DNA of 64,000 nucleotides from Strix aluco (taxonomy: Eukaryota; Chordata; Aves; Strigiformes; Strigidae). The first letter of the stretch is position 1. The number at the start of each line of letters is the position of its first letter. The stretch is from contig NC_133971.1 of the NCBI RefSeq assembly GCF_031877795.1, forward strand, positions 16,764,825 to 16,828,824. Direction: 5' to 3'. This document shows positions 1 to 13,214 of the stretch, piece by piece. The translations under genes and the position numbers were made by a program. The notes under the pieces are model-generated. The model ran no database searches. It saw nothing but the letters and a program-made list of their open reading frames with translations, and had not been told where the DNA came from.

Positions 1-2669
1 TGACTCCAAGAGGACACATGTGGAGCAGCCCAGGGCATGGAGGGGGGATCACACTGGCACACAGCCCAGCACAGAAGCAAGCCAGCCCCCTCAGCACTTC
101 AGACAAGCCACCGTCCTCCATCCTAGCAGGGTCTGACCAAAGCAGGCTGCTGGCCCTGCTCTCTTCAGAGGCACAGGGTTCATGCAGGGAGCCACTCTAC
201 AGCGCTGAAAATCCTTCCCCCATCCCCTGGGAAATGCTGCTGACAGCTCTCATCTTCCTGCAGAAACACACGAGTGTACAGCCAAGGCCAGCAGCAGGCG
301 TGTGGCATTATTAACCTCTCTCTTGTTGCAGTGCCAGAAGGACACAGGGCACCATCAGCCTGCGTCCCCCCACAGCCCTGCTGCAGACTCCGAGACAAAG
401 CCCCAGCACAGGCACTGCCCAGCTTCTGGACACCATGACCAGAGCCCCTGGGGGGTGACACAGGCACATCAGAAACATCTTTCCTGGCATCAGTGCTGCA
501 CTCACCAGATCGAACCCACAGAGTAACTGGGCACAGCTGGTGTCTTGCAGAGGACATGGGGCTGCAGCAAAGGCAAAGACAAGGGCTGCAGTGAGGACCA
601 AGGGAGAGGAGGGCAGTGCTGGCACAGACAGCTTACACCATCCATGGGAGCATTCCCTTCCCCCGTTTTAACCCATGAAGGAAGAACTCCAGCGCTCAAT
701 GAAGGGACTGACTGCGACACTCAAACCATTTTAGATGCTATCAAAAGGTTTCCTACCAAATAACTGCAGTGAGATCACTTACCCAGCTGCATCGTCATGA
801 AGTCCCAAACATGAATTCCCAAATGGGCAGCCCATAGTCCTCTCTAATCCAAGCAGGGTTTTCTTGTTTTCTTCTGAGAAAGAAGGGAAATAAAGTTGGC
901 TCCTTTCAGACATGTTTCTCCTGCCTTCCCCTGAGCAATGCAATCCCACTTTGCAGGGGAGAACATTGATTTTTTTGGTAGCACACACCTCAACACACAG
1001 CCCTGGGTTTGCTTTCTCCCTTTCTATTCCCATGTTCGGAATCAATTTTTTTCCTCACTTTCTGTTTATTTTACATCTCACTTCCAAACCCTGATCTGGT
1101 TCTCTACTCCTTTTCTAAATCAAGACAGTATCTCAAATGTCTACATTTTGCACACCCTGACATTAGCGGTGCAACCACGAAATCCAAAAAGAGTAAATTC
1201 ATTTTTCCCCACTACTTTTTGAAACAAATCAAAGTCCTTGGCCCCAACAAATGTAATGCCTCCTAGGTTTTCTTTTTCTGTAATACTATGAAACCATTTA
1301 ATCCCGCCAGCTGTCTTTGTGTAAATGCAGAAGAAAATTTACAAGCCTCAACAAGTTAATCACAGCTCAAGGGGAATCTCTGACATGGAGGTCAGCAAGG
1401 CAGTAATTGTGAGGCTGTGACTGCCAGGAGACAACGCCACAGGAAGATGGGTCGATTCTGGATGGAGGTTCAGGCCTGACTCAGCAGGGTACTGCCCTTA
1501 GGCATCTCAGCCTAAACAAGAAAGTGGACAGTTGTCAAGGGCACTGATCACCTACACAGTTACAGGATGCTTCGACAGTTGTTCTGGGGCTCACTCTACC
1601 TTAATCCCAACTCTCCTGGCCTTGTGTTTCCTCTGGCAGCTAAAAGACACCTAAGTCCCCACCATATTGAGGACAGAAACACACTGCAGTACCAGTGCAC
1701 TGCAGGAGCAGGGCTTAGTGGCCTTTCACAGTCACAGAGGCAGAGTAGGGGTCAGTCTCTCCTCCTCCACACCCAGCTCTTCTCCTCAGCTGGCAGGGTC
1801 CTGCCAGGGCATTCTCCATTCCACCCTGTGCCATGGGGCACCACAGGCTGGGGAGCACCAGGCCCTCCTCTCCTCCACCCAAGGAGGGCACAGAGCCTCC
1901 TTCAGAGCCCAAGCACATGGCAGCTCTCTACTACTGGGCATCTCATGCATTTAAAACCATGGCAATACCTGAGCACCCACAGCCCAGCAATATCCTCCCA
2001 TGGTCAGCTCCAAGGAACAGGCTAAATGCCACAAGTGGTCCTTCCCTCCAACTTCTCCAAATGGGTGTTTTGTTAAAGAACAGCCACACAGAGGCAGTCC
2101 TGGGCTGGAACCTGAGCCAGGGCTTTATGATTTTTAAACAGGGCACCTAGTGCACCCCACAAAAGAGCCTCTGCTCTCTGCCATGGAAGTACTGTCAGAC
2201 TCCACAGCTTTGACGTGATCGAGGTCTCCATGCTGACTCCCAGCACATCACATCCTGGCAGTGGGAGCAGAGGAGCAGGTTTTCATTTTCCACATAGAGA
2301 TCGTCCAAGCTAAACTGTTAAACGAGCTCCTCGGGTTCTTCCTTTGAACCTCTTCCCACCCTTCACACATCCCAAGAAGTACCATGAATCAAAGAGCCAG
2401 CAATAAAACCAGCCCCAAACATCTGCAGATTCTCCTTGAGAGAAACCTTCCCACTCGTGAAAAAACAGCTCTGTAATAAGCACACGGCCTCAAAAGCAGA
2501 GGGGAAAACCCTTCAAAACACAAAGCAGGAGTGGAGCCACTCATAAATCAGACTGGTTCATCAGAAATGCAGATCAGTCTGTGCAGGGAGCACCTGAAAG
2601 AATGAATCTGCCAAGCCACTGATATCATTGAAAACAGCTGGGATTTTAGAAGACAAGACAGTAGCCACA

Positions 2670-2703
<34 letters not shown>

Positions 2704-3500
2704 TAAAAAGATTAAAAGATAGGCACTCCAGTGGGTCCAGAAACAGCCATGTTTACATCTCAGTGACCACTAGCACAAGCATCTCTGAGCTTCAAGGCTC
2801 AGCGTTGCAGGACAGACCCACCCAACCCGGAGCTGTCAGCCTCACGGCAGAGCTTTTGTTTCCCATTACTAGGGAGCAGCTCAAGAGGGTGCAGGTTTGG
2901 TTTGAGCAGCCTCTCTCTGCCAAGCATGAAAACAGGGATCTGAGTACCCCACTTGTGACTTCCTCTCACACTGAAAAGTCTTCCTAGTGCACCCTGGCAC
3001 CCGATCTCATTAAAAGGGAAGAGGGGAACAGATGGAAACCAAAACCAGCTGTCAGCTGCCAACCACTGACCCCATCCGACTCCATCCCTCGCCCCACTGC
3101 AGCAGAGGCACAACTGGCTGCTCCTGGAAGGACAACAACAAGGCCAGCAGGAGACAAGGAGGATTTCAGGTGGGCAATAAACAGCAGGAGCAGATGAAAT
3201 CTTGGTAAATAAGAGATCCTTTGTCAGGAAAAAATTCATCTGCAATCAGGAAAGACAACATATGAGGACTGTGCCACGTCCGGGACCATCCTGTCCCTGC
3301 AAACAGTGAGGAGCGGTGTGCTGGCTGGAACAGCCACCATGTCTCAAGCCTCTCCAGCATGTCTCTGCCTCCAGGCACCAGCAAACCCAGCAGCAAAGTC
3401 CCGGTACTTGAGCTGGGATCCCCGGCAGGGCCTGCGGGAATCACACTCCTATCTCACAGCCTCTAGTTCAGGTATTCAGGCATTCTAGGAAGCCTCAGCA
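1..3500. other. Non-coding stretch, no gene recognised
   Basis: I see no exon series, RNA gene or clear transposon here. Open frames are short, overlap on both strands and show no family motif. The only landmark is a run of about 28 A (annotated separately). The sequence is moderately GC-rich and could be intronic or intergenic. Confidence 0.5.
2671..2698 (+). repeat. Poly(A) homopolymer run
   Basis: An uninterrupted run of about 28 A followed by an AG-rich tail. No retroposed gene body was recognised upstream, so it is left as a simple repeat. Its true length may be affected by sequencing error. Confidence 0.85.
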
Positions 3501-4552
3501 GACCCAGGTGGTGTCCTGTAAGCAAGAGCATAAGCTATCAAGATTAAAGAACGATCATCGTGGATACATCACACTCAAGTTAAAGGAGCCCTGAAACAGC
3601 AACGCAAATCAAAATCGACCGGATCCCTGAGGCTCCGAATCCAACAAAAGGATAGACATTAATTATCAACATGATCGAACTATGGGGAGGGATCATAAGT
3701 ACATGGGACTATACATTAACACATAATATCTCCCTAATTCTAGGTAAGATCAATTGTTAGATATGTACTCAAATACCTGCTTTGATACAGCAAATGAATT
3801 TGCTTAGGAAAAAGAAAAGGGGGGAATTAATACGAGGAAATGATCACTTGCTTTGCAACTTATTTACTTATAGCAACTTATGGCAACTTATAATGACTTC
3901 TGAATATTGCTTGATAATCCTGCTTGCCCTGACTGTTCTGTGAAAGCTTACCAAGGGCTACTGCTACTGTGTTCATCAAAACAAAGCAGTTTTCTGTGGA
4001 AACTTACCAAGAATTACTGTTTGGCAAAATTAAGAGACATGTCCTTGGAAAGAGACCTGTCCTTGGAAAGCAGATGTGTTCTAGCAAGTTTAGTCTTTGT
4101 AATGGATAGATAGCCACATATGGGCAGTAGAAATTAATAGACTGGTGCTTTTAGATAAGATAGAGGTGGTAAACCAGTGGCAACCACTCTTGTTATTCAA
4201 GAAATTGGCTAAGACAATCTGCACATGCTCCGAGGAAAAGTACAAGGTGAGGAGGACTGTGAGCCTTCCTCCAACAGACCCCCAGAGACGCCCACCAGGA
4301 GGCAATGCGCAGGTGCAAAGAGAACATAAACTGCTGACACCAGCCTCTCGAGCTAACCCAGCCTCACTTATGCATATGGATGTTTGTGTTATGTAATCCA
4401 ATGAATATGTATACCCACACTCTATAAGTTTCCGGTAAAATGTGCTGTTGGGGTGCAAGCTTTGTGGAGAAATTCCCTTGCACCCCGGTGCTGGAGTAAA
4501 CATACCTGCTGTATAACTCTCTCTGAGTTGTAGAGTCTGTTTCCACAAATCA
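3500..4552 (+). mobile_element. 3' end of a decayed endogenous retrovirus with its LTR
   Basis: About 300 bp of decayed internal sequence ends in a polypurine tract (A/G run followed by GGGGGG at about 3811-3826), the primer site that sits directly 5' of a retroviral 3' LTR. An LTR of about 0.73 kb follows. Its R-U5 part (about 4433-4552) recurs at 28136-28258 and ends in the same AATCA in both places, which fixes the 3' boundary. No TG start is preserved at the 5' edge, so that boundary is approximate. No intact reading frame remains. Plus-strand orientation follows from the order polypurine tract then LTR. Confidence 0.7.
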
Positions 4553-7500
4553 ACAACTTCCTGCCTCCTGCCTTGGCCACCCACCTAAAAACCTTGAAGA
4601 GGGAAATGGAAGGGCACCAAGCACCCAGCTGGTGCCTTCAGCCCTCAGCATCCTCCATCTCTAAAGAAAAACAGAGCAGGGCAAGTAAAATTATGCCCAG
4701 GCACCAGGACCTTCTAGAGGCATCCATCAGCTGAACTTCTGACTGAGAAACAAATATCTAGAGTTTCTCTTCAGCACAGCCTCAAGGCACATACCTTCTT
4801 TTAACCCTCCCTGGCTGTTGCTCCCACCTTTTTAATCAGGAACTGGATGCTGATTTCTCCCAGACAGGTTCACAGTACGTCGCTGGGCTGAAGGCAGAAA
4901 GATGGCTTCTGTTTAATTTTCCTATGACTAGAAGACAGAGGTTTACAAACCTGTTTGGAAACTTTTTTTTTTTCCCTGTCTGGTCTCACCAGCACTGGGA
5001 ACCCCTTTTACAAATGATATCTCATTACAAACACATCTGGTATTAACCAAGCCAGCTACATCAAACCCTCCCAAGGAATAGCTGGGCTGCAGGGGAACTG
5101 ATGAACCTCCTTATGGAGCAGATCTGGGTAACTAGCCCAGCAAGGAGACTGGTCAGGAAGCCATCTGCCGAGACCAAAATGCCAGTTGCTTCCTACCAAA
5201 GATAAAAGCCAAACCCAGTGTACAGCAGAAAGGCAGGGAGGTCATCGACCTTGTGCACAGGAGTGCCAGATGTGCCATGGACCAATAATCCCATGGAAAT
5301 AAAAGGTACCACTTGCCTTTAAATATGGGTGATTGCAACAAATTGGTGCAGACTTGTGTCTGCTCCAAGTACTTTAAAGTGCTAACGTCTGCCCTGGGTC
5401 CTTTTCAGTAAGAAGCCCTTGGAGACACAGGCTGCCAGACTTGTGCCAGCCAGAAGAGAAGAGGGCAGCATGTCAGTGATTCTGGCTGAACTGGCTCTCG
5501 CCACAAAGTCGGGAGGAAGAATTTGATTTTTTGGTATGTTGGGCTACATCTCTTTGTGTTTCTCTTTCCTGGAAAAACTAAAGGTGATGGTTGGAGCAGT
5601 AACACAGAAAGGGCACGTCCCAGTCTCAGTCAGGGTCACCTACATTATAGGAATGGTAAGGTCTGGGCCCTAAAGCCACCCGGAGCTCCCTGCAGTGGTA
5701 GGAGGGGGTTAACTGGGAAGCACCGATGCCTGTTCCACTTCCTGGTCTGTCAGCTGAGTACAGACAGAGCAAGTCAGAGATGGACATCCAGACAGACGGT
5801 TGCTTGTACAAACCAAAGTCTTTCAGCCACAAAATACTGAGGAGAGGCCAGAGTCCCAAACAACCTGATAGTAGAGTGGTAAATGGGCTGATGGAAGGGA
5901 AAGGAGGAAAAGGTTTCCTGAAGTCCCCAAGGCCCACGAGGCAGGAAAAGTCAGAAAGCAGGTAGCATTCCTGAGAGTCAGGCCAGCTGTAAGTGAGCCC
6001 AGCTCATGGGCTCAGAAAAGAAGAGCTGTAACTTGTACTGAGCGCCAAGATCTGCTCAGCTAAAATATGTCAAACACTCAATAAAACAGCAGTTCTGGTT
6101 TGGGGTTTTTTTCCCACTGTATGAATAATCTTTTCTATCGGGATGCAATCAGGAACCCAACTCCAATTTGGCTGGGACAGCCTCTCCTCTGATCAGGAAC
6201 CTGGAAATCTCAGCTCAGCCACTCACAAGTTTGTTGCTTGCAGGGAGACTGCTTATAACAGCGCAGCAGACTAAACACAACAAGCAGTCACTGCAACAAT
6301 CAAGGCAAACCCAGAGCTGCTGCTTGCCAGCAGAGCATTTTAGTTGAGGGAGCAGAGCAAAGGATCCTCCTTTCACTGATCCCTTGAAAGTATGCAACTG
6401 CTTTCCATCACTCATTGCCACCCAGATTGAGAAGGCTGAAGGGGTTCAGTTCTTCCTGCAGTCAGGGCCAAATAACGGGCACTTGTCACCTCACATCTGC
6501 ACTTGGGACTGACACAACCACTGCCATAACACAGCGCAAATCCAAAAGTCTGTCCTAACACTTGATAACCACACCTAGAGGGCACAGCTCATGGAACAGC
6601 AGGGCCAACCCTGAAACAGAGATCTGCCCAGGGCATGGGGGAGAACGGGGAGGAAGATGCAGTGCTGGAAGCACTGGGTTCCTGAAGCTAACAGCAGCAC
6701 GGATGCAATCTAGACAAAAAGCTCTGCCTGCTGCATTCCCATTGAGTAATTAGTGGGAGGTTTAGCTTTCTGTATTTGTAAGGTTGTCCTGTACCTTGCT
6801 AGAGGGGTATGTCTCGTGCAGATCTGCAGTCAGGGATGTCCCAATTCACTCAGCCCTGGCAAATCAAAGCTGTATCCTAATGACGGAAAGCAGAGATGAG
6901 CTGAGAGATGGGACCACTGTGAAAGCCACTGCCTGACGTCCAGGACAGAAGAGCAGAGGTCTCCAGTCTCCATCACAAGGGGCTACTCCCAAAGTGACTC
7001 CTAACTTCTGGTCAGTAAAACCGTAATTTACAGACCGATGACATCTTTGAGAAAGGGTCCGAAACCTCCACTGCAAACAGCAGACGAGCCCGAGATGTCT
7101 TCAGCACACGGTTGGCTGGATTATTCACAGCCAGGGAATCAGATAAATGCAGTTTAACTCAGTTGACTGCTTAATCCAGAGCACTTTTAAATCCCCATAC
7201 ACTGATCCAAGTTGCCAGAGGCATTTTAACCCCTGAGACCACAAGTTGCTAAACATTGGTTAAGAAAGCAATTTTAAACACACAAATCGAATACCCTTTA
7301 GTGTTTCAGTAACTGTGAATGAACTGCTCATCCATCCTGGCTACCAGCTCTTGCTACAAGGAGGATTCATTCGGCTCCATCTTGCTTAAAATACTGAGCT
7401 GAATCAGCAGATCCTGTCCTGGAAGAATAGGTAACCCTGCCCTGAACCTCTGTGCATCACGCAGCCCCAACCTGCTGCTGCAGATTAAGGGCCAGAAGCA

Positions 7501-10500
7501 AAACACAAACAGGACAAAGAATAAACTGACAAACTGCTGGATTTGGAGGGCTGGTAGCTCCCTCCCAAAAGACACGTCCAAAGACACCTGGGCTAAAGGA
7601 TTGTTCCTTCAAGTACAAGAGGTAATACAGTAAACCCTCTTGTTTTCTCCTGGATTTGGTCACCAGAGAGCTGCCCACCAGCCCCTGGACAGAAGAGCAC
7701 ACATCCTAATTAAAGGCAACATGTAAAAGCCCAAAGCAACAAGGTGGCATTTGGCAAGTGACAAAGATACAGAAGCTTTTGGTAACAGTTCTTTGAAGGG
7801 AAAGCCAGAGTTGATAGGCATCACCGCTGGAAGACTCTTACAGAGGAGAGTGTTAAATAGCATCAACTGGCAGGTTTAAGCATTGTCTGGGAAATGTCAA
7901 ACACTGTCAAGATACCACAAAGCTCTCTGCAGCCAAGCCCCAGCGAGGGACTCCTGTGGGCTCATCTCTGAGAACACAGACTGATGGGCCACCAGCCCTG
8001 CCCACAGAAAACACCTTATTAGCAGCTGGTGCAGAGAGTACAGCGCCCTCAAAACAACCAAACCAGCCAGGTCAGCCCACCCAGACACCCAGCATCTCCT
8101 CGCAGTACCTGCAGCCACAGCTGCAGCCCAGCCCTGATGTCAGGAGTCCTCTCAGACTGGTCGGGTCAGCGCTCCCAGCCTTCCAAACCCCGCCCTTCTG
8201 GGAGCTGCACTCAGCCCAGTCCAGGGAAAAAAGATGAAGACACCCCTTAACTCTATTTGGAGACTTCCAGGAATTCTCCCACCTCAAGGAAAAGGAAATG
8301 GAATGAAAATTTTTGTTCAGTTTTTCCAAAGCAAAATAAAACCCAACCACTGCAGCAGCGAGACAGCTGTCACAGGAGTACAGATCTTCAAAGCTCTGAA
8401 ATAAATAGTCCTGCCTCTGGCTTCCAGCTGCATGGGATTGCTTTATAGCACCTTACACAAAACCCACAATAAAATACCTCCTACAGGTTATCAAAGCAAC
8501 AGCATTAAGGTTGTCCTCGGGATTAGGCATTGGCTTCTAAACCCCCCATTCTTTGGTACCTTCAGCAGACGGCCAGCTCTGATTCAGCCCTCGCTTGGTT
8601 TTCTGAAAGGGTGACAAAAGCAGCTTCAGCAAGATCAGAGTCAGACCACAAAATCTGCTTCATTTAGAGATCAGGCCCTGCTGTCTCTGAGCAGCTCAGA
8701 TCCCCCTACAGCCGCTGGGCCTGCAAGAACTGAACAGCTCGAGTCTGACAGGTACGAGGCAAAGCCTGGGGAAGAAGGCCAGCTGTGAAACACTTTGACA
8801 GAGAAGAGGGGAGAGAGAAAATATGGGGCAATGGAGCTTCCAAAGGAGATTAAAAGAATCAGGGGTTCATGAATCCAATCCATGAACTAGAGGGTTTGTA
8901 TCTGTACAGATGTTACTGTACTAGGAATGGCAGAACACTAAAATCCATTGCCCAGGGAGAACAGAGAAGCTTTGGAGATGAGCTCAGCGCACAGCACTGC
9001 CAACTCTTTAACAGCCAGCAGAGCACACCTCCTCCCGGGGCCGGGGGGGCAGCTCCAACTGCCACACTGCTGCACAGGGAGGACAGGGGAGGAGAGTCAG
9101 GACAGCTGCAAAAAGTTCATGAGACTTCTCAAAGGGGAAAAAAGGAAAGAGAAAATAACCAAGATCTTTTTACCAGGCCGTCTGTGACACGAGCTATCAA
9201 AACATGAGAGTGGGTGATGGACAGCTGGGGAGAAAGTCAGGATTCGACAAAACAGTTCAGGCAGCATGAAATCAGAATGAAAATGAACATTCATAAAAAA
9301 AATCTCTTAGTATTTGGCTTTGCCCTAGAGGTACCTCTGTGTCACAAGGTAAATATCCCATTCCGCTGACCAGATGCAGATTTATTCCAACAGAGAATTA
9401 TTCCACTAACCAAGGGCTTTTCTACACAATAACCTCTGCAGCCTGGGGCAATGCAGCCGTGCATTCGAGTACATGCACACCCAGTGTGCGCAGGCTTGCA
9501 GCTGAAACCTTCCCATACTTCTCTCTTCACTGCTGCTGAAACGTTTTGACTCCCCAACCCTACACTCTGGTTCTGCAATAATTCCACATACAGTCAAACT
9601 ACAGTTTCAGGCATATCCCTTTGCCTGCCCAGGATGGAATCCCCAGAGTGCGACTGTTCCCAATTCCGTTTTTCCCGTAGGAAACAATGGGATAGAGAGG
9701 AATGTGTGCAGGCGCCTCAGCAATGCACACAGCTGAACCACACAGGAACAGCTGGTGTGACGTGGAAGATGGTGAGACAGAAGCGAGACCACTGGGGTTG
9801 TCAGCTGCCAGTTCAACACCTGGTAATGACAGAAGTAGTAGAGGAAATTCTAACTGCTTTTAAAATACCAAGAAATAACTGCTACTTGCCTGAGCTTTAG
9901 AGTGGAAAATCCCTTTATAACACAAAATTAAACTTCACGATGTCCTGGTGACCCCGTGTGACCCATCTTCAAATAAATCACCATTCTGAAACCTCTCAGC
10001 TGCTTCTCCTGTGACACTGAACACCTGACAACTCTTTCACTGCCAGTGGTCCTGCTGCCTCTCCTGATCCATCACATTTTCATCAACACCTTCTGAGCCT
10101 GCTGCTCACCACGGTCAGTGAAGGATGAAGGAAAACAGGACCATGACAGCAGTAACCAGGGTAGGGTATTAAACAACTGACAGCAGAGCTCTGAAACAGA
10201 AGGGACAGACAGCAAGGCATTACTGTGCACAAGCTTTCACAGTGCAGACGCAGTATAGACAGGGTAAGAATCTGCTCCCCAGCTCTGGAAAACCCAATCC
10301 CCTCAGCAGCAGCACTACTGACACCTGCAAGCTTCCTTCCTTAAGTTCTAAGGACAGAGGAGCATCACCTGGATCCAGATGCAGCCCACCTCTGACTACT
10401 GCCATTCTGAGGTGTTGCATTTTTCATATCGATCAGCAAGAACTTATAAAGCAAGATTTCAGTTAACTGTCCTAAAACCTAAATCCCCAACAGGAATTGC

Positions 10501-10730
10501 CTCAAAAGGTCGATCAGAGACGAGCCGGCTCCACCTGCTGCATCACCTCCCCTGACCACCACACACAAAGCTCAAGACCTCCCCAGCCTGTCCCAGCCAG
10601 CGCCCCAGGAAGGTGCTGTCAGACCTCTCCGCTCCCCTGACAGCCCCCCGGCCAGCTCCCCCCACGGGGCACATGCCGGCTGCAGACTGCCAGCCAGCCT
10701 TAGGGACAGGGAGTCACTCCAGGAAAACTC
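4553..10730. other. Non-coding stretch, no gene recognised
   Basis: Six kilobases of moderately GC-rich sequence without an exon series, CR1 tail or LTR that I could identify. All open frames are short and lack recognisable motifs. It ends where the duplicated block (copy 1) begins. Confidence 0.5.
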
Positions 10731-12387
10731 ACGTTTTCCCCAAAGACCAGGTTCTGCTCCAACCCCGAGCTACCGCCGTGACCCACAGCACCCTGCCTCT
10801 CCGCAGCACATGAGGGGTGCAAACCCCGACCCGGAGCAGACACCAGCGCTGTCCCACCTGCTTCACACAGCATCCCTGCAGCCACAGGCACCTCCTGAAA
10901 GGGGGGAACCTGCGAGAGCAGTTTTTAAATGTGTTTCCATGAAGACCAGGCAATTACAGAAAACAGATTTCCCAGGGAGAAAACCAGAGAAAAGGAGGAG
11001 GAGGAAGTCGGTCTGCCTGGCTACATGAAATTGGGATGAGAACAAGCAGAAATGCAGGGCAGAGCAGAACTGAACAGGAGCTTGAAAGCGACAAGAAGAA
11101 AAAACAGGCAAGGTGAACTACACCGGTGTTCTGGACAGGAGCCTGGTTTTGTTTAAATCTTGATTAATTCTTCCTTAGCAATTATTCTCATGATTAATTC
11201 TATTTCCACACAGGCATTTTGTCAACATTTAAGAAGATGCACAGGAGACCCCAGGAGAAGCCCCAACACTCACCTAGGAACGAGGTGACGATCTGCAGAC
11301 CGACAGCACATCGGGCGGGACAAGCTTGCAAAGAAACACGGTGGCAACCAGTTACATCACGTTTACAGCAATCCACAGCTACATGCAGTGAAAAGGGACT
11401 ATTTAATGCAGAGCTGGTGCAGAGCAGAGAGGTGGAGATGAAGGAGCAGCTGACGGGGGAGGCTGAAGCAGTGCCACCCGCGGCAGGAGCTCTGCCGGCT
11501 GTTTGCAGCCTGAGAGCAAGTGGTGCTGCCGGATTTCGCAACCAGAAGCACTCCCAGGAACCCAGCACACAGAAACTTGTCTTTTAATTACTTTTCAATT
11601 ACTTCTTGTACCTTCATTGTGTGAGACTTCTGCTCTGCCTGCAGATGTCAAGAGATTCTTTTCTGAAAGCAGAGCAGGGTCGTTCCAACTTGAAACAAAA
11701 CAGGATTTGTCTTTTGGAAAAGGTGCAAATTAGAAGCTCTGCACAGAAACTGAGCTTTGAGCTTTGTCCAGAAAGCCAGAGGAGCAGCAGGACTCTGCAA
11801 AGGGGCTGGGCTCCAGCACACCCCCCTGCTCACCCCCCCCCACATCTCTCCCAGCACCCCCGAGCTGGGAAAAACTGTCCCACAGCCAGAAGGCAAGAGC
11901 CCACCTGGGCCAGCTCTCGCCCCTGGGCTTAATGCGGGTTTCTGATCAGCACCTCCTGGCTCTGGTGACTGGCACCCTCTGAAGCACCACTCTGAGGTGT
12001 TTCATCAGATTGAACCCACCCAACCCAAATCACCACAGAGAGCAGAAAATATTAAATGCATCACTTCTTTCACACTTGAAGTAAAAATAAAGGGCTAAAA
12101 TTCACTTTCCCTGGGGTAACCTGACAGATAAACCCCGCAGACACAACAGACCCTTACAGACAGCAAAGACCCACCAAGTTCAAGGTAAAAGGACAAGCAC
12201 AGTCACACATCAGAACGTCTGAACAGCCTGAACTGTGACAACAAACATTTTTTTTCAAAAAAATCAGAACCATGAAAAAGTTTGGGTTTTTAGACCAAAG
12301 CTTCCCCTTCCCCGGCGATCCCACCACCCCCTCCAGGGAAATCGGCCCCAGCCCGTGCACTCACCCACTGCTAGGCCGGAGCCACCA

Positions 12388-12440
12388 CCACTGGTGCTGG
12401 TGCTGGTGCTGGTGCTGCTGGTGCTGGTGCTGGTGCCACC
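12388..12440 (+). repeat. GGTGCT-type hexamer array (copy 1)
   Basis: Tandem repeats of GGTGCT with one GCTGCT interruption. The homologous arrays are longer in copy 2 (29388-29455, complementary strand) and shorter in copy 3 (62763-62808), so the array changes length between duplicates. Confidence 0.9.
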
Positions 12441-12719
12441 TTTGCAGGAGAAAAATTCATTCAGCCATCCAGAACAAAGCGAGTGTTTTAAAAGGAGGAA
12501 TTCCCACTTGCTGGGTGAACCAAACTCTCTTCCTGGAACACCCCTCAGTGCAGACCACAGAGAGCTGGAGGACCTCCTGCCTAGGCCGCCTCACTGCAGA
12601 CCATAAGCCCTCGCAGACTGTCAGCAGGAAGTAGGCCCTGTGGGAGCCAGGGGGACCCCCGGGGGGGCTCCAGCACGTTGTCCCTCCACAGCACCTGCCC
12701 ACACTCCTGCCTGTGCCGT

Positions 12720-13208
12720 GAGCGGGGATTTGGGACCCGGGGGGATTATTGGGGGGGGTGTTATTGGGGTTCTGTGGGAGTTGTGGGGGTTATTGGGGCC
12801 CTGGGGGGGGTTATTTGGATCCTAGAAGGAGTGTAATGGAGTCGGGGGGTGGGTTCCTGGAGGGGTTTGGGATGGTTATTGGGGTCCTTGGGGGGGTCTT
12901 GAGGGAGGTATTGGTGTCTGAGGTGGGGGGATTGGGGATGTCCTGGAGGGGGTTCTGGGGGAGGTACTGGGGTCCTGGGGATGTTTTGAGGGAGGTATTG
13001 GTGGAGGGTCTTGATGCTTGGGGGGTGTTATTGGGGTCATGGGGGAGTTCAGGGGGTTATTAGTGTCCGGATGGGAGGGGGGGTTGTGTCTAATGGTCTC
13101 CTGGGGGTGGTTTCTGGGGGAGATATTGGGGTCCTGGGGGACAGTAATGGGGTGCAAGAAGGGTCCAGTGGGGGCTACTGGGGTACTGGGAGGGATCTTG
13201 TGGGGATA
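12720..13208 (+). repeat. G-rich minisatellite, copy 1
   Basis: Degenerate tandem units of the type GGGGTTATTGGGGTCCTGGGG, repeated for about 490 bp with many runs of 4 to 7 G. The same array is found inverted in copy 2 (28530-29105) and direct in copy 3 (63080-63860). In copies 2 and 3 it abuts a RUSF1-like exon and so is probably an intronic repeat of that gene. Every unit has G-quadruplex potential on the plus strand. Confidence 0.9.
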
Positions 13209-13214
13209 AACCCC

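Larger units (their letters stand above)
10731..13208 (+). repeat. Duplicated block, copy 1
   Basis: This segment recurs almost base for base in inverted orientation at about 28520-31109, and its second half (from 12061) recurs in direct orientation from 62434. The match to copy 2 begins at the ACGTTTTCCCCAAAGACC stretch near 10731 and runs through unique sequence, a GGTGCT hexamer array (about 12388-12440) and a G-rich minisatellite (12720-13208). There the copy breaks off into an unrelated C-rich satellite. Unlike copies 2 and 3 it therefore lacks the RUSF1-like exon. Differences from copy 2 are small substitutions and repeat-length changes, indicating a recent duplication. Confidence 0.9.
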
